A stretch of 64,000 nucleotides of DNA from Sellimonas catena (GTDB lineage: Bacteria > Bacillota > Clostridia > Lachnospirales > Lachnospiraceae), in the NCBI RefSeq assembly GCF_045063725.1, contig NZ_CP173695.1; one strand, given 5' to 3'. Under the pieces are notes generated by a model, which was given only the letters and a program-made list of their open reading frames with translations, did no database searches and was not told the DNA's origin. Position 1 is the first letter of the stretch. Each line of letters opens with the position of its first letter. A program made the position numbers and the translations under genes. Below are positions 52,379 through 60,215 of this stretch, piece by piece.

Positions 52379-52783
52379 TCATGAATGTAAAACAGCCTTT
52401 ATGGAATCAGGGAGTAGCAAATCTGAAATCTCCATAATTGTAGCAATAGATTTCAGACCAGTTTTGTCGCAGATATCATGAATCTTATTCCAGGTATCTT
52501 CAGGACGAATAGAATCAAGAAATTGGTGTCCCTGATATGTGAGACGTGTTACTGCAATGGAATAAATATTTCCAGAGACATAATTAATGCTTGCTTTTAT
52601 AAAATTGGCCTCATTTAAGATTACTATCGTGTAAGCAATTTGTGGTTGAGAATACTTAAGCATTTTGGATGATTGAGAAATTTCTTCTAAGCTTTGTGGA
52701 ATAAATTCCAAATTATCATTTAAAACGAGCCAGTCTTCCAATGTTAATAGTGTATCTCGAATACAATTCAGATCAAGTTTCAA
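52379..52783 (-). CDS. DUF2513 domain-containing protein
   Basis: 134 residues. Begins MKLDLNCIRDTLLTLEDWL, the DUF2513 signature, and continues through YTIVILNEANFIKASINYV and RLTYQGHQFLDSIR. The family is common in phages and mobile elements; the fold suggests a winged helix. Function unknown. Transcribed against its neighbours, so it may be a separately controlled cargo gene. GGAG lies upstream of ATG 52783. Confidence 0.8.
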   Translation of the reverse strand: MKLDLNCIRDTLLTLEDWLVLNDNLEFIPQSLEEISQSSKMLKYSQPQIAYTIVILNEANFIKASINYVSGNIYSIAVTRLTYQGHQFLDSIRPEDTWNKIHDICDKTGLKSIATIMEISDLLLPDSIKAVLHS

Positions 52784-52860
52784 AGTAATACTCCTTTCAT
52801 AATTTGATAATCAAATTATAACAAAGACAAAAGTAATGGTAAAGATAAGGGGGTGAGAAC

Positions 52861-53148
52861 GTGTATATACAGGAAGCTGCAGAAAAAGCAGTTAGAGAAA
52901 ATAAAATGATGTTTCGAAAAAATGGAATGCAGATATACGGAAAAATCATAATCGGAATACTTCCGACAGACTCATATGCCACATGCCTTATTGCAAAGTT
53001 AAAAGAGGGTAAGGTTGTAGATATAATGTGTCACTGGAATCCAACGAGTAATGATCTGATGGCAGATGATTGGGAATTGGTGGACCGACCACCCCAGAAA
53101 GAGTGGCCGGAAGATAAACTAAATCGATTTGAAATATTCAATACATAA
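52861..53148 (+). CDS. DUF2829 (Tad2-like) protein, possible anti-Thoeris factor
   Basis: 95 residues. Matches the DUF2829 plan: N-terminal helix IQEAAEKAVRENKMMFRKNG, a central strand region, and the hallmark C-terminal WNPTSNDLMADDWELV. Phage proteins of this family (Tad2) bind the cyclic ADP-ribose signal made by Thoeris defence systems and block it. Membership is well supported; anti-defence activity here is inference. The start is GTG 52861 after GGGGGTGAG. Confidence 0.8.
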   Translation: MYIQEAAEKAVRENKMMFRKNGMQIYGKIIIGILPTDSYATCLIAKLKEGKVVDIMCHWNPTSNDLMADDWELVDRPPQKEWPEDKLNRFEIFNT

Positions 53149-53305
53149 AGGGAGTAAGACGATATCGTATATCTGCATACTCAATACTCGGCATGGCGGT
53201 GCCTGTATTTCAAGTATAGAAGATGCAGAAGGAAAAGACAAGGAAAGAACAGGTGTGAAGAAACACGGACAATCAGGAGTGCATAGAGTTTAAAGAGGTG
53301 ATGAT
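53149..53305 (+). other. Gap without a convincing gene
   Basis: Frames are open for up to about 45 codons here but lack a start codon with a ribosome binding site. No repeat or hairpin stands out. Confidence 0.4.
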
Positions 53306-53398
53306 ATGGATATGGAAAAAATCATTGAAGTATTGATCAGCCTTCTTGAAGAACAGGAGGGTGTAGAAATTAAGTACGAAGTCGAGAAAACCGCGTAA
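53306..53398 (+). CDS. Very small ORF, function unknown
   Basis: 30 residues, acidic helix (MEKIIEVLISLLEEQEGVEI). AGAGGTGATG lies a few nt before ATG 53306. Plausible small phage gene, but length alone gives weak support. Confidence 0.4.
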   Translation: MDMEKIIEVLISLLEEQEGVEIKYEVEKTA

Positions 53399-53440
53399 AG
53401 CGGTGAAACAGATGGACAAGCAACAAGGAGAGTGATCAGA

Positions 53441-53641
53441 ATGACGTTAAAAGAGATGAACAGATACCTGAGCCTGGTCAACAGGCTGATGTGGATCATG
53501 GATCATTCTGGAGTCAGCTGGAAACCGGAATATGCTGAGGAAGCGGAGCAGATCCGGAAGGAATTAAAAGAGCTTAGGCCGATCATAGAAGAGGCCCGTA
53601 GAGCAAAAGGAGGTGAGGAAACATGCACAGGAGAAAATTAA
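53441..53641 (+). CDS. Small phage protein, function unknown
   Basis: 66 residues, helical and charged (LKEMNRYLSLVNRLMWIMDH, then EEAEQIRKELKELRPIIEEA). AAGGAG nine nt before ATG 53441. Overlaps the next gene by 19 nt. Confidence 0.6.
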   Translation: MTLKEMNRYLSLVNRLMWIMDHSGVSWKPEYAEEAEQIRKELKELRPIIEEARRAKGGEETCTGEN

Positions 53642-53895
53642 GAAAATACGCAATCCTAAAAGACATTTTCGGACTGCTTGGTGGCACGGCGCTACTGGTT
53701 CTGATCGCAACAACAGGCGGATACTGCAACGGATCCATGACGTTCGCCATGTTCGCGCTGTGGACAGTAATCTCCGGAGAAGCAATGGCAATCTGCTATA
53801 TGGCGTACCGCTGTGTCCAGTGCCGGGAGCACAGGTATCTCCGGATCCGGGAACTGAAAAAAAGAAAGCAGCAGGAAATGAAAAAGAGTGCATAG
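53623..53895 (+). CDS. Small membrane protein, function unknown
   Basis: 90 residues with two transmembrane segments (about 13-31 and 40-61) and basic ends (MHRRKLRKYA, RIRELKKRKQQEMKK). AAGGAGGTG precedes ATG 53623. GC content is higher than in adjacent prophage genes. Function unknown. Confidence 0.65.
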   Translation: MHRRKLRKYAILKDIFGLLGGTALLVLIATTGGYCNGSMTFAMFALWTVISGEAMAICYMAYRCVQCREHRYLRIRELKKRKQQEMKKSA

Positions 53896-53940
53896 GGACG
53901 GCAATCCACATATGCACTCACAAAAATAACCAACTTTATT

Positions 53941-54090
53941 ATGACAGATTTAAAGAGAAAAATCAAATTAGAAAAAAAGAAGCCCGAAGAGCCGATTCTC
54001 TGGGTCATCAGGTATGACAATGGAGACATCGGGTGCCTGTATGCCGCAAGAGAAGCAGAGAAGAAGGGAAGTGATTACGTCATTGTTTGA
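53941..54090 (+). CDS. Small ORF preceding the YqaJ gene
   Basis: 49 residues (KPEEPILWVIRYDNGDIGCL, then YAAREAEKKGSDYVIV), protein-like in composition, but with no clear ribosome binding site. Overlaps the 5' end of the next gene in another frame. Confidence 0.4.
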   Translation: MTDLKRKIKLEKKKPEEPILWVIRYDNGDIGCLYAAREAEKKGSDYVIV

Positions 54091-54754
54091 AGAGAAAAAC
54101 CATCCATATCGTATTTATGATTTCCCGAATGAAAAAGCATGGCTTTCGGGGAGAATGAACGGGATCGGTGGAAGCGATGCAAGTGCTGTTGTGGGAATGA
54201 ATCCATATAAAAGTAATATCGATCTATTTGAAGAGAAGATCGGGCGGCGGATCCCAGAAGATATTTCGGATAAGCCCTGCGTGATTTACGGCAAACTTGC
54301 AGAAGAGCCCATCCGGCAGCTGTTCAAGTTGGATTATCCGGAATATCAAGTAGAACACCATGAATTTCGGATTCTACAGAATATCCAGTATCCATTCATG
54401 CAGGCATCCCTGGATGGTGAGCTGACTGATCAGACAGGCCGAAAAGGTATCCTGGAAATTAAGACAACCAATATCCTTCAGTCGATGCAGCGGGAGAAAT
54501 GGAATGACCGGATTCCGGATAACTACTATATACAGATTCTACATTACCTGCTTGTGACAGGTTATGAGTTTGTAGTGCTCTGTGCTCATCTGAATACGGA
54601 TTGGGGTGGAGAAAAACGCACAACAGCAAAGCACTATTTTATCGAGCGGGCTGAAGTGCAGGAAGATCTGGAAATGTTACTTCGGGAAGAAGAGAAATTT
54701 TGGAAGTATGTGGAGAGCGGGAGAAAACCGCCGTTGATACTTCCGGAGATATAG
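54041..54754 (+). CDS. YqaJ-type viral recombinase (exonuclease)
   Basis: Up to 237 residues. PD-(D/E)XK nuclease of the lambda-exonuclease-like YqaJ family: GIGGSDASAVVGMNPYKSNI, YGKLAEEPIRQLF, catalytic Asp in MQASLDGELTD and Glu-x-Lys in GILEIKTTN. With RecT two genes on, it forms a 5'-3' resection and single-strand annealing pair. Start uncertain: ATG 54041 or GTG 54071; conserved sequence begins after residue 35. Confidence 0.9.
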   Translation: MPQEKQRRREVITSLFEEKNHPYRIYDFPNEKAWLSGRMNGIGGSDASAVVGMNPYKSNIDLFEEKIGRRIPEDISDKPCVIYGKLAEEPIRQLFKLDYPEYQVEHHEFRILQNIQYPFMQASLDGELTDQTGRKGILEIKTTNILQSMQREKWNDRIPDNYYIQILHYLLVTGYEFVVLCAHLNTDWGGEKRTTAKHYFIERAEVQEDLEMLLREEEKFWKYVESGRKPPLILPEI

Positions 54755-54763
54755 GAGGAAACG

Positions 54764-55651
54764 ATGGAATTAAAAATTGTGAGCCCTCAGGAGGGTGGAT
54801 TTGTAAAGGAAATCAAGTGGAACAACGAGGAATTAAAGGCAGAAATCGCCGAAAAGATGCAGGAATACAAGAGCCTGGTATTTACGGAAGAGACGATGAA
54901 GGATGCAAAGGCGGATCGTGCAAAGCTGAACAAGCTGAAAACTGCGTTTGAGGATGAACGGAAAAGAATTAAAAAGCTCTGCATGGAACCGTATGAGACA
55001 TTCGAAAAGCAGGTTAAAGAAGTGATCGCTTTGATTGAGGAACCGATCCGGCTGATTGACCAGCAGATCAAGGAAGTTGAGGAGCGAAAAAAGCTGGAGA
55101 AAAAGGGACAGATTTTGGAATATTACGAAGAACATATTGGAGCGCTGAAAGGAGTCCTGCCATTCGAGAAGCTTTTTAAACAGGAATACCTGAATGCAAG
55201 TAAATCCATGAAGAGCATTACGGAGGAGATGTCAGGAGCTATTCAGCGGGTCAATAACGATCTGGATACGATTGAAGGATTTGGAAGCAAATATGAACTT
55301 CAGATTAAAGATGTTTATCTGAGAACCCTGGATCTTTCCTCAGCAATGCAGGAAAAAGCAAGGCTTGAAGAGGTAGAACAGCGCTTAGCGGAGAAAAAAG
55401 AGGAAGAACGAAAGGCACAGGAAATTGCTGCAAAGGCAGCAGCATCGAAACAGAGCGAGGAGCGTTCTGAATCTGAGAAGATAGAGGAAACGAGAGCTGC
55501 AGAACAGAAGGTAGAAGAAAAGGAACCGCAGACAAGTCCGGAGCCGCAGCTGTTTCAGATGGACTTCCGGATCTGGGGAACCAGAGAGCAGATCATGGGT
55601 CTGCGGCAGTATCTGATTGATCACAATATTAGATTTGGAAAGGTGGAATAG
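54764..55651 (+). CDS. DUF1351 domain-containing phage protein
   Basis: 295 residues. Family usually found between YqaJ and RecT genes, as here. Long coiled-coil helices (LKAEIAEKMQEYKSLVFTEE ... VEERKKLEKKGQILEYYEEH), an acidic Ala/Glu/Lys low-complexity stretch (about 205-255), and a small C-terminal domain (FRIWGTREQIMGLRQYLIDH) that resembles a nucleic-acid-binding fold. Probably assists the recombination module. AGGAGG precedes ATG 54764. Confidence 0.85.
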   Translation: MELKIVSPQEGGFVKEIKWNNEELKAEIAEKMQEYKSLVFTEETMKDAKADRAKLNKLKTAFEDERKRIKKLCMEPYETFEKQVKEVIALIEEPIRLIDQQIKEVEERKKLEKKGQILEYYEEHIGALKGVLPFEKLFKQEYLNASKSMKSITEEMSGAIQRVNNDLDTIEGFGSKYELQIKDVYLRTLDLSSAMQEKARLEEVEQRLAEKKEEERKAQEIAAKAAASKQSEERSESEKIEETRAAEQKVEEKEPQTSPEPQLFQMDFRIWGTREQIMGLRQYLIDHNIRFGKVE

Positions 55652-55654
55652 GAA

Positions 55655-56602
55655 ATGGCAGTACAGAACAGTCTGGCAGGCAGACATCAAAAAATGGGCT
55701 TAACCGCATATTTAACACAGGATGCGGTTAAGAAACAGATCAACAGCGTAGTTGGAGGAAAAAACGGGACAAGATTCATTTCCAGTATTGTATCCGCAGT
55801 GCAGACGACACCGGCACTTCAGGAGTGTACCAATCCGAGTATCTTGTCAGCAGCGCTTCTTGGAGAGGCATTGAACCTGTCCCCTTCCCCACATCTGGGG
55901 CAGTTCTATATGGTGCCTTTTGATAACAAGAAGAAGGGAGTAAAAGAAGCTCAGTTTCAGCTTGGGTATAAAGGATACATCCAGCTTGCAGAGCGGTCCG
56001 GATATTACAAAAAACTGAATGTACTGGCTATTAAGGAAGGAGAACTGCTTCGTTACGATCCTCTGAATGAGGAAATTGAAGTGGAACTGATTGAAGATGA
56101 CATTTTAAGGGAAGAAACACCGGCAATGGGATATTATGCCATGTTTGAATATGAGAATGGTTTCCGGAAGGCAATGTACTGGTCAAAAAAGAAGATGCTG
56201 GCTCATGCTGAGAAATACTCTCCGGCCTTCAGTAGAAACGGCGGAGGAAAATCTCTGGAACTTCTGGAACAGGGTAAGATCCCGGAAAAAGAGCTTTGGA
56301 AATATTCGTCTTTCTGGTTTAAGGATTTTGACGGCATGGCAATGAAAACCATGCTCCGTCAGTTGATCAGCAAGTGGGGCATTATGAGTATTGATCTTCA
56401 GACTGCTGTGACTAAAGACATGGCCGTGATCCATGAAGACGGCAGCGCAGAGTATGTAGAAAATGACATGGAAGATCAGCCGGAAGTAGTAGCAGAGCAG
56501 GAGCTCAAGGAAGCACCGAAGCAGACAAAAGAACCGGATCGGACGTCAGAAGAGCCAGACGGGCAGATGAGTATGGAGGAAGCGTTCTTCGCTGAATCAT
56601 AA
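55655..56602 (+). CDS. recT: RecT family single-strand annealing protein
   Basis: 315 residues. RecT/Redbeta-type annealing protein: FISSIVSAVQTTPALQECTN, LNLSPSPHLGQFYMVPFDNK, AQFQLGYKGYIQLAERSGYY and FDGMAMKTMLRQLISKWG. Works with the upstream YqaJ nuclease. The acidic C-terminal tail ends DGQMSMEEAFFAES. Starts three nt after DUF1351. Confidence 0.94.
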   Translation: MAVQNSLAGRHQKMGLTAYLTQDAVKKQINSVVGGKNGTRFISSIVSAVQTTPALQECTNPSILSAALLGEALNLSPSPHLGQFYMVPFDNKKKGVKEAQFQLGYKGYIQLAERSGYYKKLNVLAIKEGELLRYDPLNEEIEVELIEDDILREETPAMGYYAMFEYENGFRKAMYWSKKKMLAHAEKYSPAFSRNGGGKSLELLEQGKIPEKELWKYSSFWFKDFDGMAMKTMLRQLISKWGIMSIDLQTAVTKDMAVIHEDGSAEYVENDMEDQPEVVAEQELKEAPKQTKEPDRTSEEPDGQMSMEEAFFAES

Positions 56603-56633
56603 ATTTTTGAGTTAAAGAAAGGAGAGCAAGACA

Positions 56634-57068
56634 ATGAAACACATTAACATCGAACAGTTCTCAAACGGAGAACTGACACAGCAGATTAACCGGGAGTTGG
56701 AGGCTGTTGCAAGAAATATTGCTGATCCGAATACGGACGCAAAGGCTACAAGAAAAATTACAGTATCTATTGTTATGAAGCCGAATGAAAAAAGAGACTT
56801 TATTACAACCAGCATTACAACAAAATCTACCCTGGCTCCTACCCTTGGAGCAGTAACAGCATTGTGTGTAGGGAAAGATTTAAAGACTGGAGATGTGGAT
56901 GTGGCCGAAGTCGGAAATCAGATTCCTGGTCAGATGTCAATTCAGGATGTAGAAGCATCCAGAGCAGAAATGGATGAAGTAGACGGGAAAACAGTGAATT
57001 TGGAAACCGGAGAGATTGTGGAAACAGATGGAAAAGTAGTGGATTTAAGAGCAGCAAGAGAAGCATAA
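56634..57068 (+). CDS. Conserved phage early protein, function unknown
   Basis: 144 residues. NIEQFSNGELTQQINRELEA, then NIADPNTDAKATRKITVSIV are typical of a family found beside phage recombination genes and sometimes auto-named replication terminator protein; that name is not supported by experiment as far as I know. AAAGGAGAG precedes ATG 56634. Confidence 0.75.
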   Translation: MKHINIEQFSNGELTQQINRELEAVARNIADPNTDAKATRKITVSIVMKPNEKRDFITTSITTKSTLAPTLGAVTALCVGKDLKTGDVDVAEVGNQIPGQMSIQDVEASRAEMDEVDGKTVNLETGEIVETDGKVVDLRAAREA

Positions 57069-57082
57069 GGAGGTAAATGTTG

Positions 57083-57826
57083 ATGTTTGAAGGATTAAAA
57101 GAAGCATTACAGTATGTGAATGAACTGAAAGAAGCAAGTATGCAGCCGATTGTGACAGAAATTGCAGGGAAAACCTACTGCGATAAGAATCTCAGACGGT
57201 ATGGAGAAGAGGATCTGGCGGAGCCGATCCACGTGAATACTCTGTCAGCAATGGTGGACTACATTACCGGAAAGAAGGAAGAACTTCGGGAAAACATGAT
57301 CTTACATATTACCAGCCCGAAAGAGGTCAGGCTTTACTCCGGACTGTTGGAGGAACGCAGGAGGGAAACGCTCTTTGTATGCAATGCTATTGTGAATGAA
57401 TTTCAGTTTGACAAGTACTACGATCAGGAGCGTTTTCTGATCGAGCTCCAAGCCAATTTTGCAGTCAATGACGATCTGCAGACCATTATGCAGGTGGCTG
57501 GAAATATTCAGGCCGGTACGACTGCATCCTACTCAGATGATGGAGTTTCTCAGAAGACTACGATTAAAACAGGGGTGCAGCGCGTAGATGTGCAGGTTCC
57601 AAATCCGGTAAAGCTGATCCCGTATCGTACTTTTGGCGAGGTAGAGCAGCCATCCAGCTTATACGTTTTCCGTGTCCGTGATGACGGAAATGGGGCTCCA
57701 GCGTTTAAATTGGTAGAAGCAGATAATGGACTCTGGAAACATGCAGCTATGCTGAAAATTAAAGATTACTTTGAATATGAACTTGCGGATGTAATGAAAG
57801 AAAGAAATATCACAATCATCGCTTAA
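57083..57826 (+). CDS. Conserved phage protein, function unknown
   Basis: 247 residues. Sequence (HVNTLSAMVDYITGKKEELR, NFAVNDDLQTIMQVAGNIQA, QVPNPVKLIPYRTFGEVEQP) matches phage early-region proteins of unknown role. The frame has ATGs at 57077 and 57083; AAGGAGGT at 57067-57074 fits 57083. Lies in the recombination/replication block. Confidence 0.75.
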   Translation: MFEGLKEALQYVNELKEASMQPIVTEIAGKTYCDKNLRRYGEEDLAEPIHVNTLSAMVDYITGKKEELRENMILHITSPKEVRLYSGLLEERRRETLFVCNAIVNEFQFDKYYDQERFLIELQANFAVNDDLQTIMQVAGNIQAGTTASYSDDGVSQKTTIKTGVQRVDVQVPNPVKLIPYRTFGEVEQPSSLYVFRVRDDGNGAPAFKLVEADNGLWKHAAMLKIKDYFEYELADVMKERNITIIA

Positions 57827-57929
57827 ACCCAGGCATCTCCAAAGGGATGAATATATATCACACGTAACTTGATGACAATGCATTCCGCCCGTCTTATTTA
57901 CTCAGCTGGCGGGCGGAGAAAGGAGCAAT

Positions 57930-58364
57930 ATGAAACGAGTGTATTTTACGGTTCCCGGAAAACCACAGGGCAAGGCGAGAGCAAGGACATTTTATAATGC
58001 GGCTGTTGGAAAGCATGTGTCAACGACTCCGGATAACACAGTATTATATGAGAATCTGATCAAAGACCGATATTTGCAGCAGGCAGGCGGAATTTATCTT
58101 GAAAGGGGGATCCCGGTTTCCATCCGGATTGTGGCAAAATTCCTTCCGCCTAAAAGTATATCTAAGAAAAAGCATGCTGAAATGCTGTGCGGCTCACTCA
58201 AGCCGCTGAAAAAGCCAGATGTGGATAATATCGTAAAGGTCGTATCGGATGCCTTAAATGGCGTTGCTTATCACGATGATACGCAGATTGTAAGCGTTTC
58301 AGCGAAAAAAGTTTATGCGGCCTCAGAAGGGCTCGATGTCATTGTGGAGGAATATAACGGATAA
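57930..58364 (+). CDS. RusA-like Holliday junction resolvase
   Basis: 144 residues. RusA family: VPGKPQGKARARTF at the N-terminus and the metal-binding core KKPDVDNIVKVVSDALNGVA followed by YHDDTQIV. It cleaves Holliday junctions during phage recombination. GAAAGGAGC precedes ATG 57930; the 100-nt gap before it contains no gene. Confidence 0.92.
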   Translation: MKRVYFTVPGKPQGKARARTFYNAAVGKHVSTTPDNTVLYENLIKDRYLQQAGGIYLERGIPVSIRIVAKFLPPKSISKKKHAEMLCGSLKPLKKPDVDNIVKVVSDALNGVAYHDDTQIVSVSAKKVYAASEGLDVIVEEYNG

Positions 58365-58384
58365 GGAAAGAAGGTGCAGAAGCA

Positions 58385-59221
58385 TTGGCAAGACCGAAAA
58401 AGAGCGGCCTGTCTTACTTTTCTTTGGATACAGATTTTTTTGAGGATCATAAGATCAAAATTTTAAAAGCCCGATATGGGAATGATGGAATGGTCTTATA
58501 CATCTACCTGCTGTGTGGGATCTACAAGCAGGGCTTTTACATGCAGGTAGATGAAGATTTTGAATATATTTTATCGGACGATCTTGGAATGGATCAGAAT
58601 AAGGCGAAGCAGGTCTTGAACTTCTTGCTGTCACGGTCACTGTTTGATAACACACTTTTTCAGTCGGACAAGGTCTTGACCTCTGCCGGGATACAGAGGA
58701 GATTCCAACTTGCTGTAAAAGAGAGAGCAAGGAAGAATCCCATAAATGTAGGAAGGTACTGGCTTTTAAGTAAAGAAGAAACAGAACCTTTTATTAAGTG
58801 TACCCTTTTTGACAGTTATTCCGGAAATGCTTATGGTTATTCCGGGAAAAACGAACAAAATTCCACGGGAAAATCCCTAAAGAAAAGTAAAGTAAATTAT
58901 ATATATGATATTACGTTCCCACCAGAGCTGGAAAGAGCCTTAGATCTATATTTCCTTGTTCGTGAACAGAATTATGGTCCGATCTCTGATATCCAGAAGC
59001 AGTCTTTAATTGATGAGCTGAAGAGCATAGGATCAAACACAACGGAGCTGATCGCAATCGTCAAGAAGGCGACGTCTGGAGGATACAAGACCTTTTATCC
59101 GACAAAAGGAAAGCAATCTGGTAACGGTAAAAAGGCAGCGTCAAAAACCAGATTCAGCAACTTTGAAGAACGTGACTACAATATGAACGATTTGGAGAGA
59201 CAGCTGCTGGAGAAAGGATAG
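58385..59221 (+). CDS. DUF4373 (Lin1244/Lin1753-like) phage replication protein
   Basis: 278 residues. N-terminal LSYFSLDTDFFEDHKIKILK, ARYGNDGMVLYIYLLCGIYK is the winged-helix DUF4373 domain of phage replisome organisers; the C-terminal part (FLVREQNYGPISDIQKQSLI, then ELKSIGSNTTELIAIVKKAT) resembles DnaD-like helices. Probably binds the phage origin and loads replication proteins. TTG start at 58385 after GAAGGTG; the family N-terminus follows at once. Confidence 0.88.
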   Translation: MARPKKSGLSYFSLDTDFFEDHKIKILKARYGNDGMVLYIYLLCGIYKQGFYMQVDEDFEYILSDDLGMDQNKAKQVLNFLLSRSLFDNTLFQSDKVLTSAGIQRRFQLAVKERARKNPINVGRYWLLSKEETEPFIKCTLFDSYSGNAYGYSGKNEQNSTGKSLKKSKVNYIYDITFPPELERALDLYFLVREQNYGPISDIQKQSLIDELKSIGSNTTELIAIVKKATSGGYKTFYPTKGKQSGNGKKAASKTRFSNFEERDYNMNDLERQLLEKG

Positions 59222-59231
59222 GTGTAAACGA

Positions 59232-59816
59232 ATGAAAATAAAAATCAGCAGGGATAAGCTGCAAAAGATTTTGATTGATAATCAGGACTCAATGATTGGC
59301 TTGTCGAAAAAGCTAGGAAAGAATGATGGATATATCTCTCAGGTATTTACAAGATACGGTGGAGAGATCGAAGACACGATCGCAAACCTGATCTGCCTGT
59401 TATACGACATCCAATTGGACGAAATCAAGCCGGATCTTGTCCATAAAAATGACACGCAGAAAGCATTTGCGATTTTACGAGAAGAAAACAAAAAGAACAC
59501 GGAAAAAAATATGGCACTGCAAGAGGACATCATGCATCTTCTGGAAAAAATCCTTACAAAAATAAATGCCAATACATTGCAGATCGAACGGATTAAGCAG
59601 GCGGCAATCGTTTCGCACACCGATCCAGTCCATGAAGCCAAGGTCTTTTTGAAAGCCATGCTAGAAAACGGGAGAATGAATGCCATGACGATCCAGACAA
59701 AAGCGGAGATGGCAGGAATCACTCTTGCGAATCTTACAAAAGCAAAACAAGAATTGGGCGTACAAACAGACATGACTGGAAGTGGCAGAAATCAAAAGGT
59801 GTTTTGGTATTTGTAA
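59232..59816 (+). CDS. Phage protein with N- and C-terminal HTH-like regions
   Basis: 194 residues. N-terminal ILIDNQDSMIGLSKKLGKND reads as an HTH; the centre is a coiled coil (LREENKKNTEKNMALQEDIM). The C-terminal EAKVFLKAMLENGRMNAMTI ... ITLANLTKAKQELGVQTD ... GRNQKVFWYL matches the small winged helix found at the end of primase/helicase-type replication proteins. It may be an accessory to the preceding replication protein. Confidence 0.65.
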   Translation: MKIKISRDKLQKILIDNQDSMIGLSKKLGKNDGYISQVFTRYGGEIEDTIANLICLLYDIQLDEIKPDLVHKNDTQKAFAILREENKKNTEKNMALQEDIMHLLEKILTKINANTLQIERIKQAAIVSHTDPVHEAKVFLKAMLENGRMNAMTIQTKAEMAGITLANLTKAKQELGVQTDMTGSGRNQKVFWYL

Positions 59817-59837
59817 ATCAGATCGGAAGGAGAAAGC

Positions 59838-60155
59838 ATGAGCTGGGTAGATAAAGCGCATAAGAAATACCAGGTTGAGAAGTTAGTAAAAGAGGTGCTG
59901 CGGAATCCAGAATACAAAAAAATGCAGCAGCAGGAAGATTTAAAATGCTTCTCGTGCATGGCGCTGATCTCAGTAGATTTTATGATGCGAAAGCACAATT
60001 ACGGAAAGAAGAGAATCAAAGAGTATGTAGACTTTCTGGAAAAGTGCATGGGATACGTCATGGAAGATGAAGAATACTTTAAGCTGCTGAATGAGGAGAC
60101 TGAAAGAGACACTGGAATCAATGTACTGGATCAGCTTGGAATACAGGTGAAATGA
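59838..60155 (+). CDS. Small phage protein, function unknown
   Basis: 105 residues, helical (YQVEKLVKEVLRNPEYKKMQ, then RIKEYVDFLEKCMGYVMEDE). CGGAAGGAG precedes ATG 59838. No family recognised. Confidence 0.65.
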   Translation: MSWVDKAHKKYQVEKLVKEVLRNPEYKKMQQQEDLKCFSCMALISVDFMMRKHNYGKKRIKEYVDFLEKCMGYVMEDEEYFKLLNEETERDTGINVLDQLGIQVK

Positions 60156-60215
60156 TTTGAAAGAAAGGAGCCAGCCTCCGGCCGGGGCAAGGGTATACCG
60201 GGCTTCTTGAGAAAA

